A stretch of 64,000 nt of DNA from UBA6107 sp964533735 (GCA_964533735.1 CAZHMD010000013.1:9614-73613); one strand, 5' to 3'. Shown: positions 41,952 to 50,435, counted from the first letter of the stretch. The notes: generated from the letters alone by a model not told the origin. Numbers and translations: made by a program.

Positions 41952-41995
41952 TCTATATAAGTAAAGATATTACAGTCAAAAAAATCAAAAGTCAA
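41952..41995 (-). promoter_or_regulatory. livK: tandem overlapping promoters of the liv operon
   Basis: Two TTGACT hexamers lie on the minus strand. The distal one (41995-41990) has a 17-bp spacer to TAATAT (41972-41967). The proximal one (41979-41974) has a 16-bp spacer to TATAGA (41957-41952), which is 6 nt before the leader ATG at 41945. The proximal promoter would give a leaderless message. Confidence 0.7.
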
Positions 41996-42147
41996 GCACA
42001 TTTTAAAAATTTAAGATTAGAAAATCACCTGCAGGAAATATACCCCTGGAATAGGAATTAATAGAAAGTTAGAGGCAAAACAGCGCAAGTCCATTTGTTC
42101 GAATGCTTTGTCCTTATGGTATTATTAATCAATATATAGGAGGAAGA

Positions 42148-42504
42148 ATGACCATACCAACCGAACCTGTTATTGAACCTGCACCAGTACCGGCACCAGG
42201 AGTATCAAGTGACGATCGTTTATGGGTGGTTTTATGTTTTCTGCTTACCCCTATCCTTCCGCTCGTGACCTTGTTCCTGGAAAATAAAAAAGATCGACCC
42301 TTCATTAAATACCACACTGTCCCGACTCTTATCCTGGGTGTGGTTGAAGGTATCGTGGTAGCCATTTTATCGTGGATACCGGTAGTTCAATGTATTGTGC
42401 CATTTATCTATATTATCAACATTATTTATGCACTAAAGGCGAATAAGGGCGTGAACACGGATATTCCTGTGATCACCCAGTTCGCAAAAGGCCAGGGCTG
42501 GTAA
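42148..42504 (+). CDS. DUF4870-like small membrane protein
   Basis: A 118-residue protein: an acidic/Pro-rich N-terminus (about 1-25) followed by about three hydrophobic segments, with the DUF4870/Tic20-like pattern RPFIKYHTVPTLILGVVEG and a final IYALKANKG. Function unknown; such proteins are common small bacterial membrane proteins. Start ATG 42148 follows AGGAGGAAGA, ideal spacing; the longer frame from 42103 is not supported. A terminator follows. Confidence 0.82.
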   Translation: MTIPTEPVIEPAPVPAPGVSSDDRLWVVLCFLLTPILPLVTLFLENKKDRPFIKYHTVPTLILGVVEGIVVAILSWIPVVQCIVPFIYIINIIYALKANKGVNTDIPVITQFAKGQGW

Positions 42505-42531
42505 TAACACCCTGACCAAAACGACACACCA

Positions 42532-42559
42532 AAAAGCCCTTCGATTTTGAAGGGCTTTT
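42532..42559. terminator. bidirectional intrinsic terminator
   Basis: AAAAGCCCTTC and GAAGGGCTTTT (11-bp stem, GATTTT loop) with T/A runs on both sides, between the DUF4870-like gene and the L,D-transpeptidase gene. Confidence 0.85.
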
Positions 42560-42586
42560 CCTTTATTGTTTACCATTAGATGAGCG

Positions 42587-43765
42587 TTAAAAACCGCCAG
42601 CCCCATAGAGAGCCGGGTCGGTGGGTGTTTTGCCGGTAGGATCCCAAACGTAAACGAAATCACCTTCCTTTGCCCAATCATAGATCCAATGGGCGTCGGA
42701 AACCGACATGTTTACGCACCCGTGAGACCCTTGATCGCCAAGGTAAGTGTTCCAATACGCTCCGTGTATCGCGCGTAACTGGTCGTAATATAAGATATAA
42801 GGAACATCTTCAAGGTAATAATAATCGGCTTTATCCGCTTCGAAGCTGCCGCTCATGCGGTCATTAACCAGCATTTTGTACACCTGGAAGACCCCCGGCT
42901 GAGTGTAAAAGGGATGCGAGCCGCTGGAGATGAGCGTGGCGAAAACCAGGTTGCCGCCTTCGTAAACCAAGAGCACCTGTTCCTCCAAATTGATCTCGAT
43001 CCAGCGGTCACCTGTAACACCTTCAGGTTTGGTGTAGTTTGGCAGCACGCGCGCGATATAGCGGCTTTCAATCCATTCATCCACACCAATCATGACCCAC
43101 TGAATGTTATCGATTACCCGGGTATCATAAATGTGCAGCAAGCTGTATTTATAATAGATCCTGCCGGTTTCCGGTGTTCGGGGTCCTGGGGCTGAACGCG
43201 AGGTGATGGTGTCCATTGCCCAGCCAAAGAGAACAGTCGGATTTGATTTAAAGAGGTACCCCTGGAAATTGGGGATGCTCACTTTGCGGATATTTTCTGA
43301 GCTGATCCACTCGTATGTGGCGATCTGGTAGAATCTTCCCTTTTCGGTTTCAGTTTTGTTGTAAAGGGAAACATACTTGATCTTGCTCTTCCCCAGGGTA
43401 TTACCGGAATCACCAGCGACTGCTTTATCAATATTGGCATACAACGGCACAGCCTCGTTGGAGACGATGGCGTAGGCAAATGGGATATTTATCAGGTCCG
43501 CTGGCGGATGATAAATGGGCAGTGGTTCTGCCGGAAATGTGATTCCCTTGGCTGCCAGTTCTTTCAAGCGCGCGCTCGGACCAAGATCGGTACAGTCAAT
43601 TTCCGCGAAAGGCTCGAGCTGCCCCGGGAGGCACAATGCCTGGTTGGCGTTGGCACCCGTCTCCACGTTCCTTGCCCGGGCATTAACTGTAAAAGGGGAA
43701 CTGATTGAAAAAATCACCAGTACCGCGATCGTTGAGATAAGAATACGAATAAAATTGGCTTTCAT
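42587..43765 (-). CDS. L,D-transpeptidase (YkuD) with SH3-like N-terminal region
   Basis: A 392-residue secreted or membrane-anchored enzyme: N-terminal signal/anchor (about 5-28), a beta-rich middle part (about 90-230) containing VPLYANIDKAV and SRSAPGPRTPE segments like SH3-type domains, then a YkuD domain (about 250-385). Catalytic HGAYWN (His 334) and SHGCVNM (Cys 350) are present. The enzyme cross-links or anchors peptidoglycan through L,D bonds. AGGAAGT precedes the start. Confidence 0.9.
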   Translation of the reverse strand: MKANFIRILISTIAVLVIFSISSPFTVNARARNVETGANANQALCLPGQLEPFAEIDCTDLGPSARLKELAAKGITFPAEPLPIYHPPADLINIPFAYAIVSNEAVPLYANIDKAVAGDSGNTLGKSKIKYVSLYNKTETEKGRFYQIATYEWISSENIRKVSIPNFQGYLFKSNPTVLFGWAMDTITSRSAPGPRTPETGRIYYKYSLLHIYDTRVIDNIQWVMIGVDEWIESRYIARVLPNYTKPEGVTGDRWIEINLEEQVLLVYEGGNLVFATLISSGSHPFYTQPGVFQVYKMLVNDRMSGSFEADKADYYYLEDVPYILYYDQLRAIHGAYWNTYLGDQGSHGCVNMSVSDAHWIYDWAKEGDFVYVWDPTGKTPTDPALYGAGGF

Positions 43766-43838
43766 TATTTACTTCCTAAATCGGACTTAATTTACCTGAT
43801 TTTATCAGAGAACCTTGTTTTTGTGCGTGTTTTTCGGG

Positions 43839-44453
43839 TTAGCTGCCATCTTCGCGTAAGCTTCGGTCAACTTCGGCTTTGACCTGGGCAAAGGTCTTTT
43901 CTCCCAACAGGTAGAGCAACTCTTCTCTAAAAGTCTCCACCAGGGGAACAGATTTTTCGGATGGTTGGACACAACTTCCCTGCTCAGCCAGGAGTTCAGC
44001 GGTCTCGTCCAGGGTAATCCTGCCCTGTTCATCCTGGTCGAGAGGATGCAGCAGACAGTAATAGGGTTTGAACTTCCAGGGGTGCATCCCGTTTTCCACC
44101 CCCGCCACCTGCAGCGCGCATTTGGCATCCGACCGCCAGAAAACACAGGCTATACCGCCGTAATGGTCCGGGCGCTGCTCAACGGCAGTGTGGATTACGC
44201 GGCCGGTGGGACTATGTTTATCATCATCTTCGACAGGTACGAACCACTCACCAGGGTTCCTGCTGTCCTCCGGCATATAAGGGGAGATCAGGCTGGCGTT
44301 ATTGAGAATGTAGGTCACCTCGCGCGAATCCACCCAAACACCGAATACGCAGCATGCGCCGTGACAATCATCAAGGTTGCAGCGGCGCAAGGGTTCAGAC
44401 TTCAACATGCGCGGGTTGAGGCGGTCTTCAAAAGGGTATCTATCGCGTTTCAT
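43839..44453 (-). CDS. Cys-rich YkgJ/DUF3109-like protein
   Basis: A 204-residue protein with a cluster of Cys typical of zinc- or iron-sulfur-binding YkgJ-type and DUF3109 proteins: RCNLDDCHGACC near 25-36, a central CVFW and KCALQ pair, and YYCLLHP. Function unknown; metal binding is likely. The start is ATG 44453; the longer form from 44498 lacks support. Divergent from serA. Confidence 0.72.
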   Translation of the reverse strand: MKRDRYPFEDRLNPRMLKSEPLRRCNLDDCHGACCVFGVWVDSREVTYILNNASLISPYMPEDSRNPGEWFVPVEDDDKHSPTGRVIHTAVEQRPDHYGGIACVFWRSDAKCALQVAGVENGMHPWKFKPYYCLLHPLDQDEQGRITLDETAELLAEQGSCVQPSEKSVPLVETFREELLYLLGEKTFAQVKAEVDRSLREDGS

Positions 44454-44569
44454 GCAGGCATTGTACCATCCCGGGGCGGTTAGAATCGGGGGTCTCATCC
44501 ATGGTTAATGAATTAGTGTAAAATGGAAGAGGGGCAAGCCCCGAACAAAAACCAAAAAGGAGTGGCAAA

Positions 44570-45517
44570 ATGACCAAGTGGAAGGTTCTGATCACAGATG
44601 GTTTGGATGAAAACGGAAAGACTTTACTGAAGAAATCAGTTGAGGTCACCGATCAGCCTGGGATCACGGCCGATGATTTATTGAAGGTAATCGGTGAATA
44701 CGATGCATTGATCGTCCGCGGACGAACCAAGGTGACAGCCGCAGTTTTTGAGGCTGCCAAAGCCTTAAAAGTGGTTGGGCGTGCCGGGGTGGGTGTGGAT
44801 AATATTGACCTGGCTGCCGCCAAGGCAAAAGGGGTCACTGTTGTCAATTCACCGTTAGCCACCACCGTCGCAGTTGCAGAATTAACCCTTGGATTGATGT
44901 TGAGCATTGTCAGGGAGATCGCCCGCGCAGATTCGAGCATGAAAGCCGGCAAGTGGCTTAAAAAAGAATTCGAAGGCGCGGAGCTCGCCGGAAAAACGCT
45001 GGGTGTGCTGGGATTCGGGCGCATTGGCGCAGCGGTTGCCAAACGAGCTGCCGCTTTTGAAATGAATATTCTCGGATTTGATCCGATGTTGTCCGCAGGC
45101 GATATCAAGCAGCGCGGCGGTGAAGCAGTATCTTTTGAAGAATTGTTGAAACGCTCCGACATGATTACCATGCACCTTCCGCTTACTGCCGACACGAAAA
45201 ACATGTTGAACGCAGCAGCATTCGGCAAGATGAAGCAGGGCGTTTACATCATCTGCGCAGCCCGCGGTGGTGTGATCGATGAGACTGCATTACTCGAGGC
45301 ATTAAATAATGGAAAAGTGGCTGGTGCTGCGCTGGATGTGCTTTCATCTGAACCCCCGACGGAAGAGCTTTTAGGACTGGTGGGGCATCCAAAGGTTCTT
45401 GATACCCCCCATATCGGCGCGCAGACTGTAGAAGCACAGGCACGCGCAGCCAATGATATTGCCGAAGAAGTACTGGCTGCGCTTGAAGGTAAAGCGCTGC
45501 GCTGGAAGGTCGCTTAA
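44570..45517 (+). CDS. serA: D-3-phosphoglycerate dehydrogenase (short type)
   Basis: A 315-residue NAD-dependent 2-hydroxyacid dehydrogenase: N-terminal substrate domain, NAD-binding LGVLGFGRIGAAVAKRA (about 142-158), catalytic Arg in AARGGVIDE, Glu nearby and His in PHIGAQT. It lacks the ACT-type C-terminal regulatory domain. The likely role is the first step of serine synthesis from 3-phosphoglycerate, though other 2-hydroxyacid dehydrogenases share the fold. AAAGGAG precedes the ATG, and a GGGGC-AA-GCCCC hairpin lies in the leader. Followed by the M32 peptidase on the same strand. Confidence 0.87.
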   Translation: MTKWKVLITDGLDENGKTLLKKSVEVTDQPGITADDLLKVIGEYDALIVRGRTKVTAAVFEAAKALKVVGRAGVGVDNIDLAAAKAKGVTVVNSPLATTVAVAELTLGLMLSIVREIARADSSMKAGKWLKKEFEGAELAGKTLGVLGFGRIGAAVAKRAAAFEMNILGFDPMLSAGDIKQRGGEAVSFEELLKRSDMITMHLPLTADTKNMLNAAAFGKMKQGVYIICAARGGVIDETALLEALNNGKVAGAALDVLSSEPPTEELLGLVGHPKVLDTPHIGAQTVEAQARAANDIAEEVLAALEGKALRWKVA

Positions 45518-45540
45518 TCTATTCAATGGAGGAAGTGTCA

Positions 45541-47043
45541 ATGGAAAAGAAGCTGAATGAATTCAAGCAACTCATTGCCGAAGTGACTGATCTCGGACGT
45601 GCCCAGGCTGTTTTGGGTTGGGACCAGCAGGTCAATATGCCCAGGGGCGGCGCGGAAGACCGCGGGAATATTCTCGCCACTCTCGCCGGGATCGGGCATC
45701 AGAAATTTACCTCCAAAGAAATGGGTGACCTGGTGGCGCAATTGCTGCCGTTTGCCGAAACCCTTGACCCGGAATCAGATGACGCCTGCCTGATCAAACG
45801 CGTTGCGCATGACTACCACAAGGAAACAAAAGTTTCCATGGCATGGGTGGAGGAGTTTGCCCGGTTGACCACCATTGCGCAGGGGGTGTGGGAACAAGCC
45901 AAGGCGGAGAACAACTTCAAACTGTTCCAACCGCACCTGGATAGAATCGTGGAATTACGCCGCGAGTATGCTGAATTCTTCAAGCCTTATGACCATGTCT
46001 ATGATCCGCTGCTGGATGATTTTGAACCAGGATTGAAGACCAAAGAGGTCAAGGAGATTTTTGGCAAACTGCGTCCGCAGCAGGTGGAATTGTTGAAAGC
46101 CATCGCTGCCAAACCAGTCATTGACGATTCCTTCCTGCACATCCCCTTTGACGAACAAGGTCAATGGGACTTTGGCGTGGATGTGATCACTCATTTTGGC
46201 TACGACTGGAACCGCGGACGGCAGGATAAGGCAGTTCATCCATTCACCACCAGTTTTGGGCTGGGCGATATTCGCATTACCACCCGTTTTGATCCGGAAC
46301 GCGCGGCTTCTGCCTTGTTCAGCACCATGCACGAAGGCGGGCATGCCATGTATGAGCAGGGGGTTTCCACCAGCCTGCGCCGCACTCCGCTGACCAATGG
46401 AGCTTCCATGGCTGTGCACGAATCGCAGTCGCGCATGTGGGAAAACCTCATTGGGCGTTCAAAGGCATTCTGGAAATTCTTCTATCCGCGCCTGGTCAAG
46501 ATCTTCCCGCAGCAGCTCAAGAACGTCAGCATGGAAGCCTTTTATAAAGGCATTAACAAGGTGGAACCATCCCTGATTCGGGTCGAAGCGGATGAGGCTA
46601 CCTATAACCTGCATGTAATGCTGCGCCTGGAACTTGAAATTGGATTGATGGAAGGCACCGTCCAGGTGAAGGATCTTCCGCAGGCGTGGAATGCACGCAT
46701 GCAGGATTACCTGGGAGTTGTACCTCCCACCGATACCCTTGGAGTTTTGCAGGATGTGCACTGGTCTGGAGGGATGATCGGTTACTTCCCGACCTACGCG
46801 CTGGGCAACCTGGTCTCCTCTCAATTGTGGGAAAAGATCAACCAGGATATCCCGGACCTCGAAGATCAGATCGAGCACGGCAAATTTGATGCCCTGTTGG
46901 GTTGGCTGCGGGTGAACATCCACCAGCACGGCGCCAAGTTCGAGCCTCAGGTGCTGGTGAAGAAGGTGACAGGCAGCACCATTACTCCCGAACCCTATAT
47001 GCGTTATTTGAAGAGTAAATATTCCGAGATCTACCAACTTTAA
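45541..47043 (+). CDS. M32 family metallocarboxypeptidase
   Basis: A 500-residue enzyme with the M32 zinc motif HEGGHAMYEQG (HExxH) near residue 264, the downstream Glu in HESQSRMWEN and the C-terminal segment YFPTYALGNL. It removes C-terminal residues from peptides in a metal-dependent way. ATG 45541 is chosen over 45526 because the latter contains the ribosome-binding site GGAGGAAG of the former. It ends at a strong terminator and probably forms a transcript with serA. Confidence 0.93.
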   Translation: MEKKLNEFKQLIAEVTDLGRAQAVLGWDQQVNMPRGGAEDRGNILATLAGIGHQKFTSKEMGDLVAQLLPFAETLDPESDDACLIKRVAHDYHKETKVSMAWVEEFARLTTIAQGVWEQAKAENNFKLFQPHLDRIVELRREYAEFFKPYDHVYDPLLDDFEPGLKTKEVKEIFGKLRPQQVELLKAIAAKPVIDDSFLHIPFDEQGQWDFGVDVITHFGYDWNRGRQDKAVHPFTTSFGLGDIRITTRFDPERAASALFSTMHEGGHAMYEQGVSTSLRRTPLTNGASMAVHESQSRMWENLIGRSKAFWKFFYPRLVKIFPQQLKNVSMEAFYKGINKVEPSLIRVEADEATYNLHVMLRLELEIGLMEGTVQVKDLPQAWNARMQDYLGVVPPTDTLGVLQDVHWSGGMIGYFPTYALGNLVSSQLWEKINQDIPDLEDQIEHGKFDALLGWLRVNIHQHGAKFEPQVLVKKVTGSTITPEPYMRYLKSKYSEIYQL

Positions 47044-47053
47044 GGTTTAACAG

Positions 47054-47082
47054 GGGGTTTGCCCAACGGCAAACCCCTTTTT
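47054..47082 (+). terminator. strong intrinsic terminator after the M32 gene
   Basis: GGGGTTTGCC and GGCAAACCCC close CAAC and are followed by TTTTT. The next gene's -10 lies immediately after. Confidence 0.95.
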
Positions 47083-47086
47083 GTTG

Positions 47087-47092
47087 TAAAAT
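47087..47092 (+). promoter_or_regulatory. -10 element 6 nt before the lipoprotein start (leaderless)
   Basis: TAAAAT, then TCCTTG, then ATG 47099. There is no Shine-Dalgarno and the terminator of the previous gene abuts this -10, so the transcript should begin at the AUG. Confidence 0.5.
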
Positions 47093-47098
47093 TCCTTG

Positions 47099-48043
47099 AT
47101 GCCAAAAACTGTCTTAACCAAACTGGTGGTCCTGTTATTGATAGGGAGTCTTTTCGCTGGGTGTAAACCGGCGGCAAACCTGACGCCAACTGCCGGCACC
47201 GCGTTCATCCCTGAAGAGATGACCCCAACACTCAATGCGCTTCTGACTCCTGGGGCAACTCCCGAATTGCCGCAAGCCACCGAGGGGGTGCCAACAGCGA
47301 GTGCACTCACTGCCATTGTGGTTGAACAACCCACGATGCAATCAACTGAAATCCCAGAGGGGCAGCCGGGACAAAAATACCCGCCAGCTTTGCTACAGGT
47401 GGAAAAGCCGGGGGAAATGTCGCGCCTGTCTTCCCCGATCCTGGTGACAGCTAACGTGTACCCCGGTGACAAGGGGTTGGTAACTGTACAATTGGTCGGT
47501 GAAGATGGCCGGGTTATGGCGGACCAACTGCTGCAATTAAATTCCGTTAATAGCGGATGGATCTCCCTGGCAACACAAATACAATTCGAGATCAACTCTG
47601 CGGGCGAGTCCGCCTTGATCATTGTTTCCACAAGTGACGGTTATAACCGCAGAATAGCCCAGGTGGGTGTGCCTGTAATCCTGCTGCAAATTGGGGAGAG
47701 TGAAATCGAGAATCCGATTTTCTTCAACCAACCGGTGATTTTAAGCTCCCCAGTGAATGGCGGCATTGCCAAAGGCGGCAGCCTGCATATTGAAGGACAG
47801 GTGCATCTCTTCAACGATCGCCCGATCATTATTGAGTTGATTTCACAGACGGGCGGAATTGTGGCAAACAAAGCTGTCATGGTTAAAAATGTTGCGGGTC
47901 AGGAATACTCCCCCTTCTCTGTTGACGTGCCCTATACGGTCAGCAAACGCACTCCGGTTCGCATGGTTGTCAGGCAGCCAAGCGTCTTTTCTTACAACGT
48001 GGATATTTCGTTATACAGTCTGCTTCTCTTCCTCGACCCCTAA
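47099..48043 (+). CDS. lipoprotein with Ig-like C-terminal domains
   Basis: A 314-residue lipoprotein: signal with SLFAGC (Cys about 22), a Pro/Thr/Glu-rich linker (about 25-100), then two beta-sandwich-like segments (about 100-195 and 205-310). The second, containing VILSSPVNGGIAKGGSLHIEG, resembles the Gmad2 type of Ig-like domain found in spore-germination and wall proteins. Function unknown. It starts at ATG 47099; TTG 47096 is in frame but would fall in the -10 spacer. Confidence 0.72.
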   Translation: MPKTVLTKLVVLLLIGSLFAGCKPAANLTPTAGTAFIPEEMTPTLNALLTPGATPELPQATEGVPTASALTAIVVEQPTMQSTEIPEGQPGQKYPPALLQVEKPGEMSRLSSPILVTANVYPGDKGLVTVQLVGEDGRVMADQLLQLNSVNSGWISLATQIQFEINSAGESALIIVSTSDGYNRRIAQVGVPVILLQIGESEIENPIFFNQPVILSSPVNGGIAKGGSLHIEGQVHLFNDRPIIIELISQTGGIVANKAVMVKNVAGQEYSPFSVDVPYTVSKRTPVRMVVRQPSVFSYNVDISLYSLLLFLDP

Positions 48044-48049
48044 AACAAA

Positions 48050-48073
48050 AAGGATGGGCATGAACCCATCCTT
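48050..48073 (-). terminator. intrinsic terminator of the MFS gene
   Basis: AAGGATGGG and CCCATCCTT close CATGAA. On the minus strand the stem is followed by TTTTTGTTTT. A third CCCATCC copy at 48114 could pair alternatively. Confidence 0.8.
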
Positions 48074-48125
48074 CAGATCCTCACTTTAGCCCGTTCACAA
48101 TTTGTGTGACAAGCCCATCCTTTAG

Positions 48126-49403
48126 TTAATTTACTGCGACAACCGCGCTGGATATTTGGCTGGGTCCTTCTTCAAGTGCCCGGATGGCGGGAACGAACAA
48201 GGCTGCTACCCCGATCAGCATCACCAGTGCTCCTCCAAACCAGTACCAAACACGCAGTCCCAACAGTTCAGCCACGGGAGCCGCAACCAGCATGGAGAGC
48301 GGCATCATTGCCATACAGATACTGGTAGTTGCGCCCATCACACGCCCCTGCATTTCAGCCGGCACCCTGCTCTGCATGATGGCCTGCAGAGGACCATTTG
48401 CCATCGGGTTCATAAACCCCAGGACTGCCATGGCGACCACACCCAGCCAGAACATATTTGCCGGAGAAACTCCGAAGAGAAAGACACCGAAACCCAGCCC
48501 GATGACACCGGAGAGGCTGGTGACGATCTTGCTTTTAAACCCGCCCCAGATTCCAAGCAGCACCCCGCCGATGACCACGCCAATACCCATCACCGAATCC
48601 AGGATGCTCAGTTCCCATACGCCGGCTTTGAAGTGCTGGGTAACCATGAGCGGGCTTAATGTACCGGCAGGGGCAAGCAGGAAATTAAGCAGTGCCGCGA
48701 TCAAGGTCAGGTAAATCAATCCCTTCCAGGTTTTCATGTAACGGAAACCTTCCGCCATATCCTTTAAGAGTGCTTTGGGTGTGATCATCTGACCCGCATC
48801 CGCGCGCACAGGTTGCGGAATGAGGATGAAGAGCAGCGGGGTGACTGCGATGATGGCGGTGATCACATCCACCGCGATGACCTGGTAGAACGGGAGGAGC
48901 GTCATCAACAACGCGCCTAAGGGCGGGGCGATGATCCCCAGGCTGCCGCGCAGTGCCTGGTTAATCCCTGCAACGCGGGAAAAATGTTTTTCCGGCACCA
49001 TCAGGGAAGTGGAAGCCTGCATGGCTGGCCAATGGAAGATACCGCCAACGGAACGCAGGAACATGACCACAAAAATGTGCCAGGTTTCAGCCAGGTCCAG
49101 GGCAAAAAGCACAGCTAGTGCCAGGGTGATCACGGCAATACCCACATCCGCCACGATCATCACCTTGCGGCGGTTCCAGCGGTCCACCAGGGCGCCGGCA
49201 AAAGGGGATAGGAACACATCAGGCAGGACCGCCACCAGGGTAGCGGTGGCAAGCAGGGCAGCTGAGCCGGTTTTTTGTGTGATCCACCATACGAGGGCGA
49301 ACTGTACCAGTCCGCTGCCCAGGAGGGAAAAGATCTGGGCGGACCAGATGGGGATGAACTTGCGCATCCAGTTGGATTCTGTTATTTTTTCTACGGTTTC
49401 CAT
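48126..49403 (-). CDS. MFS transporter (MFS_3/EntS-like exporter)
   Basis: A 425-residue permease with 12 hydrophobic segments. Family features include the first loop ALLVDRWNRRKVMIVADVG with the DRWNRR motif A, and GGIFHWPAMQASTSLMVPE in the N-terminal half. This subgroup includes exporters of siderophores and macrolides; the cargo here is unknown. ATG 49403 lies 82 bp downstream of the SHOCT-like gene's stop, so read-through from the DUF2089 promoter is possible. Confidence 0.9.
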   Translation of the reverse strand: METVEKITESNWMRKFIPIWSAQIFSLLGSGLVQFALVWWITQKTGSAALLATATLVAVLPDVFLSPFAGALVDRWNRRKVMIVADVGIAVITLALAVLFALDLAETWHIFVVMFLRSVGGIFHWPAMQASTSLMVPEKHFSRVAGINQALRGSLGIIAPPLGALLMTLLPFYQVIAVDVITAIIAVTPLLFILIPQPVRADAGQMITPKALLKDMAEGFRYMKTWKGLIYLTLIAALLNFLLAPAGTLSPLMVTQHFKAGVWELSILDSVMGIGVVIGGVLLGIWGGFKSKIVTSLSGVIGLGFGVFLFGVSPANMFWLGVVAMAVLGFMNPMANGPLQAIMQSRVPAEMQGRVMGATTSICMAMMPLSMLVAAPVAELLGLRVWYWFGGALVMLIGVAALFVPAIRALEEGPSQISSAVVAVN

Positions 49404-49488
49404 GATCTCTCCAAAAAAAGCAATAGTTAATCACACCAACGCGTGAGTGTGCGCGTGAGCGGCTGATTTCAGTGAATGCAATTATCTG

Positions 49489-49887
49489 TTATTCGATGTA
49501 GACTTCTACGTGTTCCCCATCTTCATCGTCGTAAATATCCATGATCTGACCGGTCTCACCGGCTGCCAGGGCTTCCGCCAGGCGGGCAGCATCCAGACCT
49601 TCCACTTCGGGAGAAAAGCGCATACCCATGCGGATACCGGCATTTACCATTCCCAAAGGCAGGCGCACATTGACCCGTGTTTTTCCGCTGTCCGTGTCTG
49701 TAACGCGTACCCTGAAGAAGCGCCCGCCACCTTTGCCGGGGAACACGCCAGTGGTGGATTCTTCTGTTTGCGGTTTTCGGCTGCTGGAATCCAGTGCCTT
49801 TAGCAATTCAGCTGCCATTTCAGGAGTGATCTTGCCCTCCTGTACCATTTTGAGTACTTTCATGCGTTCTTCACTGCTGGCCATCAC
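49489..49887 (-). CDS. SHOCT-like domain protein paired with DUF2089
   Basis: A 132-residue protein. Its N-terminal 30 residues form a SHOCT-like helical hairpin (RMKVLKMVQEGKITPEMAAE), a linker follows, and the remainder (about 55-130) is a beta-rich domain with VRVTDTDSGKTRVNVRLPLG, as seen in YvlB/LiaX-type envelope-stress proteins. Function is not established; it may oligomerise or couple to membrane sensing. The start overlaps the DUF2089 gene by 4 bp, so the two form one cistron. Confidence 0.78.
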   Translation of the reverse strand: MMASSEERMKVLKMVQEGKITPEMAAELLKALDSSSRKPQTEESTTGVFPGKGGGRFFRVRVTDTDSGKTRVNVRLPLGMVNAGIRMGMRFSPEVEGLDAARLAEALAAGETGQIMDIYDDEDGEHVEVYIE

Positions 49888-50309
49888 TTCACCTCCGCCA
49901 CAGAGCCGGGTTCGGAATATTTTTCACCCCGCAGCCGTGCCTGGGCTTCATCCCAGGTGATGGTCCCGTTGTCCAACTCCTCAAGGATGGTGCGCCGTTC
50001 CTCGGCGGATAATTGTGCAGGGCTTTCCTCTTTGCCTGGCTCGTATCCCAGGGCGCGCACAATTTCGTTCAACCTGCTGCGCAGGGTGGGATAGGAGAGT
50101 TTCATTTCGTCTTCCATGCGGTTTAAACGCCCCTCACATTTTACAAAAGTGAGCAGGAACTGCATCTGCTCAGGTGATAATTTGCCAAAAGGCGTGTGTT
50201 CCGCTGCGAAATGTCCTTCAATGGTGGTGTTGCAATTCACACAATAAAGGCGGGTGACTGCCAGATCTTCATCACAAACCGGGCACTTGCTGAGCGTTTT
50301 ATTAACCAT
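49884..50309 (-). CDS. DUF2089 protein (zinc ribbon plus HTH, likely regulator)
   Basis: A 141-residue DUF2089 member. N-terminal zinc ribbon CPVCDEDLAVTRLYCVNC (about 9-26), a helical HTH-like core with EGRLNRMEDEMKLSYPTLRS (about 58-78), and a C-terminal SHOCT-like helix pair (LSAEERRTILEELDNGTITW). The family is thought to be transcriptional regulators controlling an adjacent membrane-stress partner. Its promoter is overlapped by a perfect palindrome, consistent with autoregulation. Confidence 0.85.
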   Translation of the reverse strand: MVNKTLSKCPVCDEDLAVTRLYCVNCNTTIEGHFAAEHTPFGKLSPEQMQFLLTFVKCEGRLNRMEDEMKLSYPTLRSRLNEIVRALGYEPGKEESPAQLSAEERRTILEELDNGTITWDEAQARLRGEKYSEPGSVAEVK

Positions 50310-50372
50310 AACAACCTCTTAAAGTAAATTCAAATCACTTTTGAATCTGATGATTTCCAATGATTTTAAAAT

Positions 50373-50435
50373 ATAATAGCATGATTATAAAAAAAGTCAA
50401 TACATGTATTGATAAAATTAAGAAAATTCTTAATT
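50373..50435 (-). promoter_or_regulatory. promoter with palindromic operators upstream of the DUF2089 gene
   Basis: Minus strand: TTGACT (50400-50395), 16-bp spacer, TATTAT (50378-50373). The 16-bp perfect palindrome TCAATACATGTATTGA (50397-50412) covers part of the -35. A second perfect inverted repeat, AATTAAGAA / TTCTTAATT with a 2-bp spacer (50416-50435), lies just upstream; it could also help end the DUF6504-like transcript. Confidence 0.65.
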
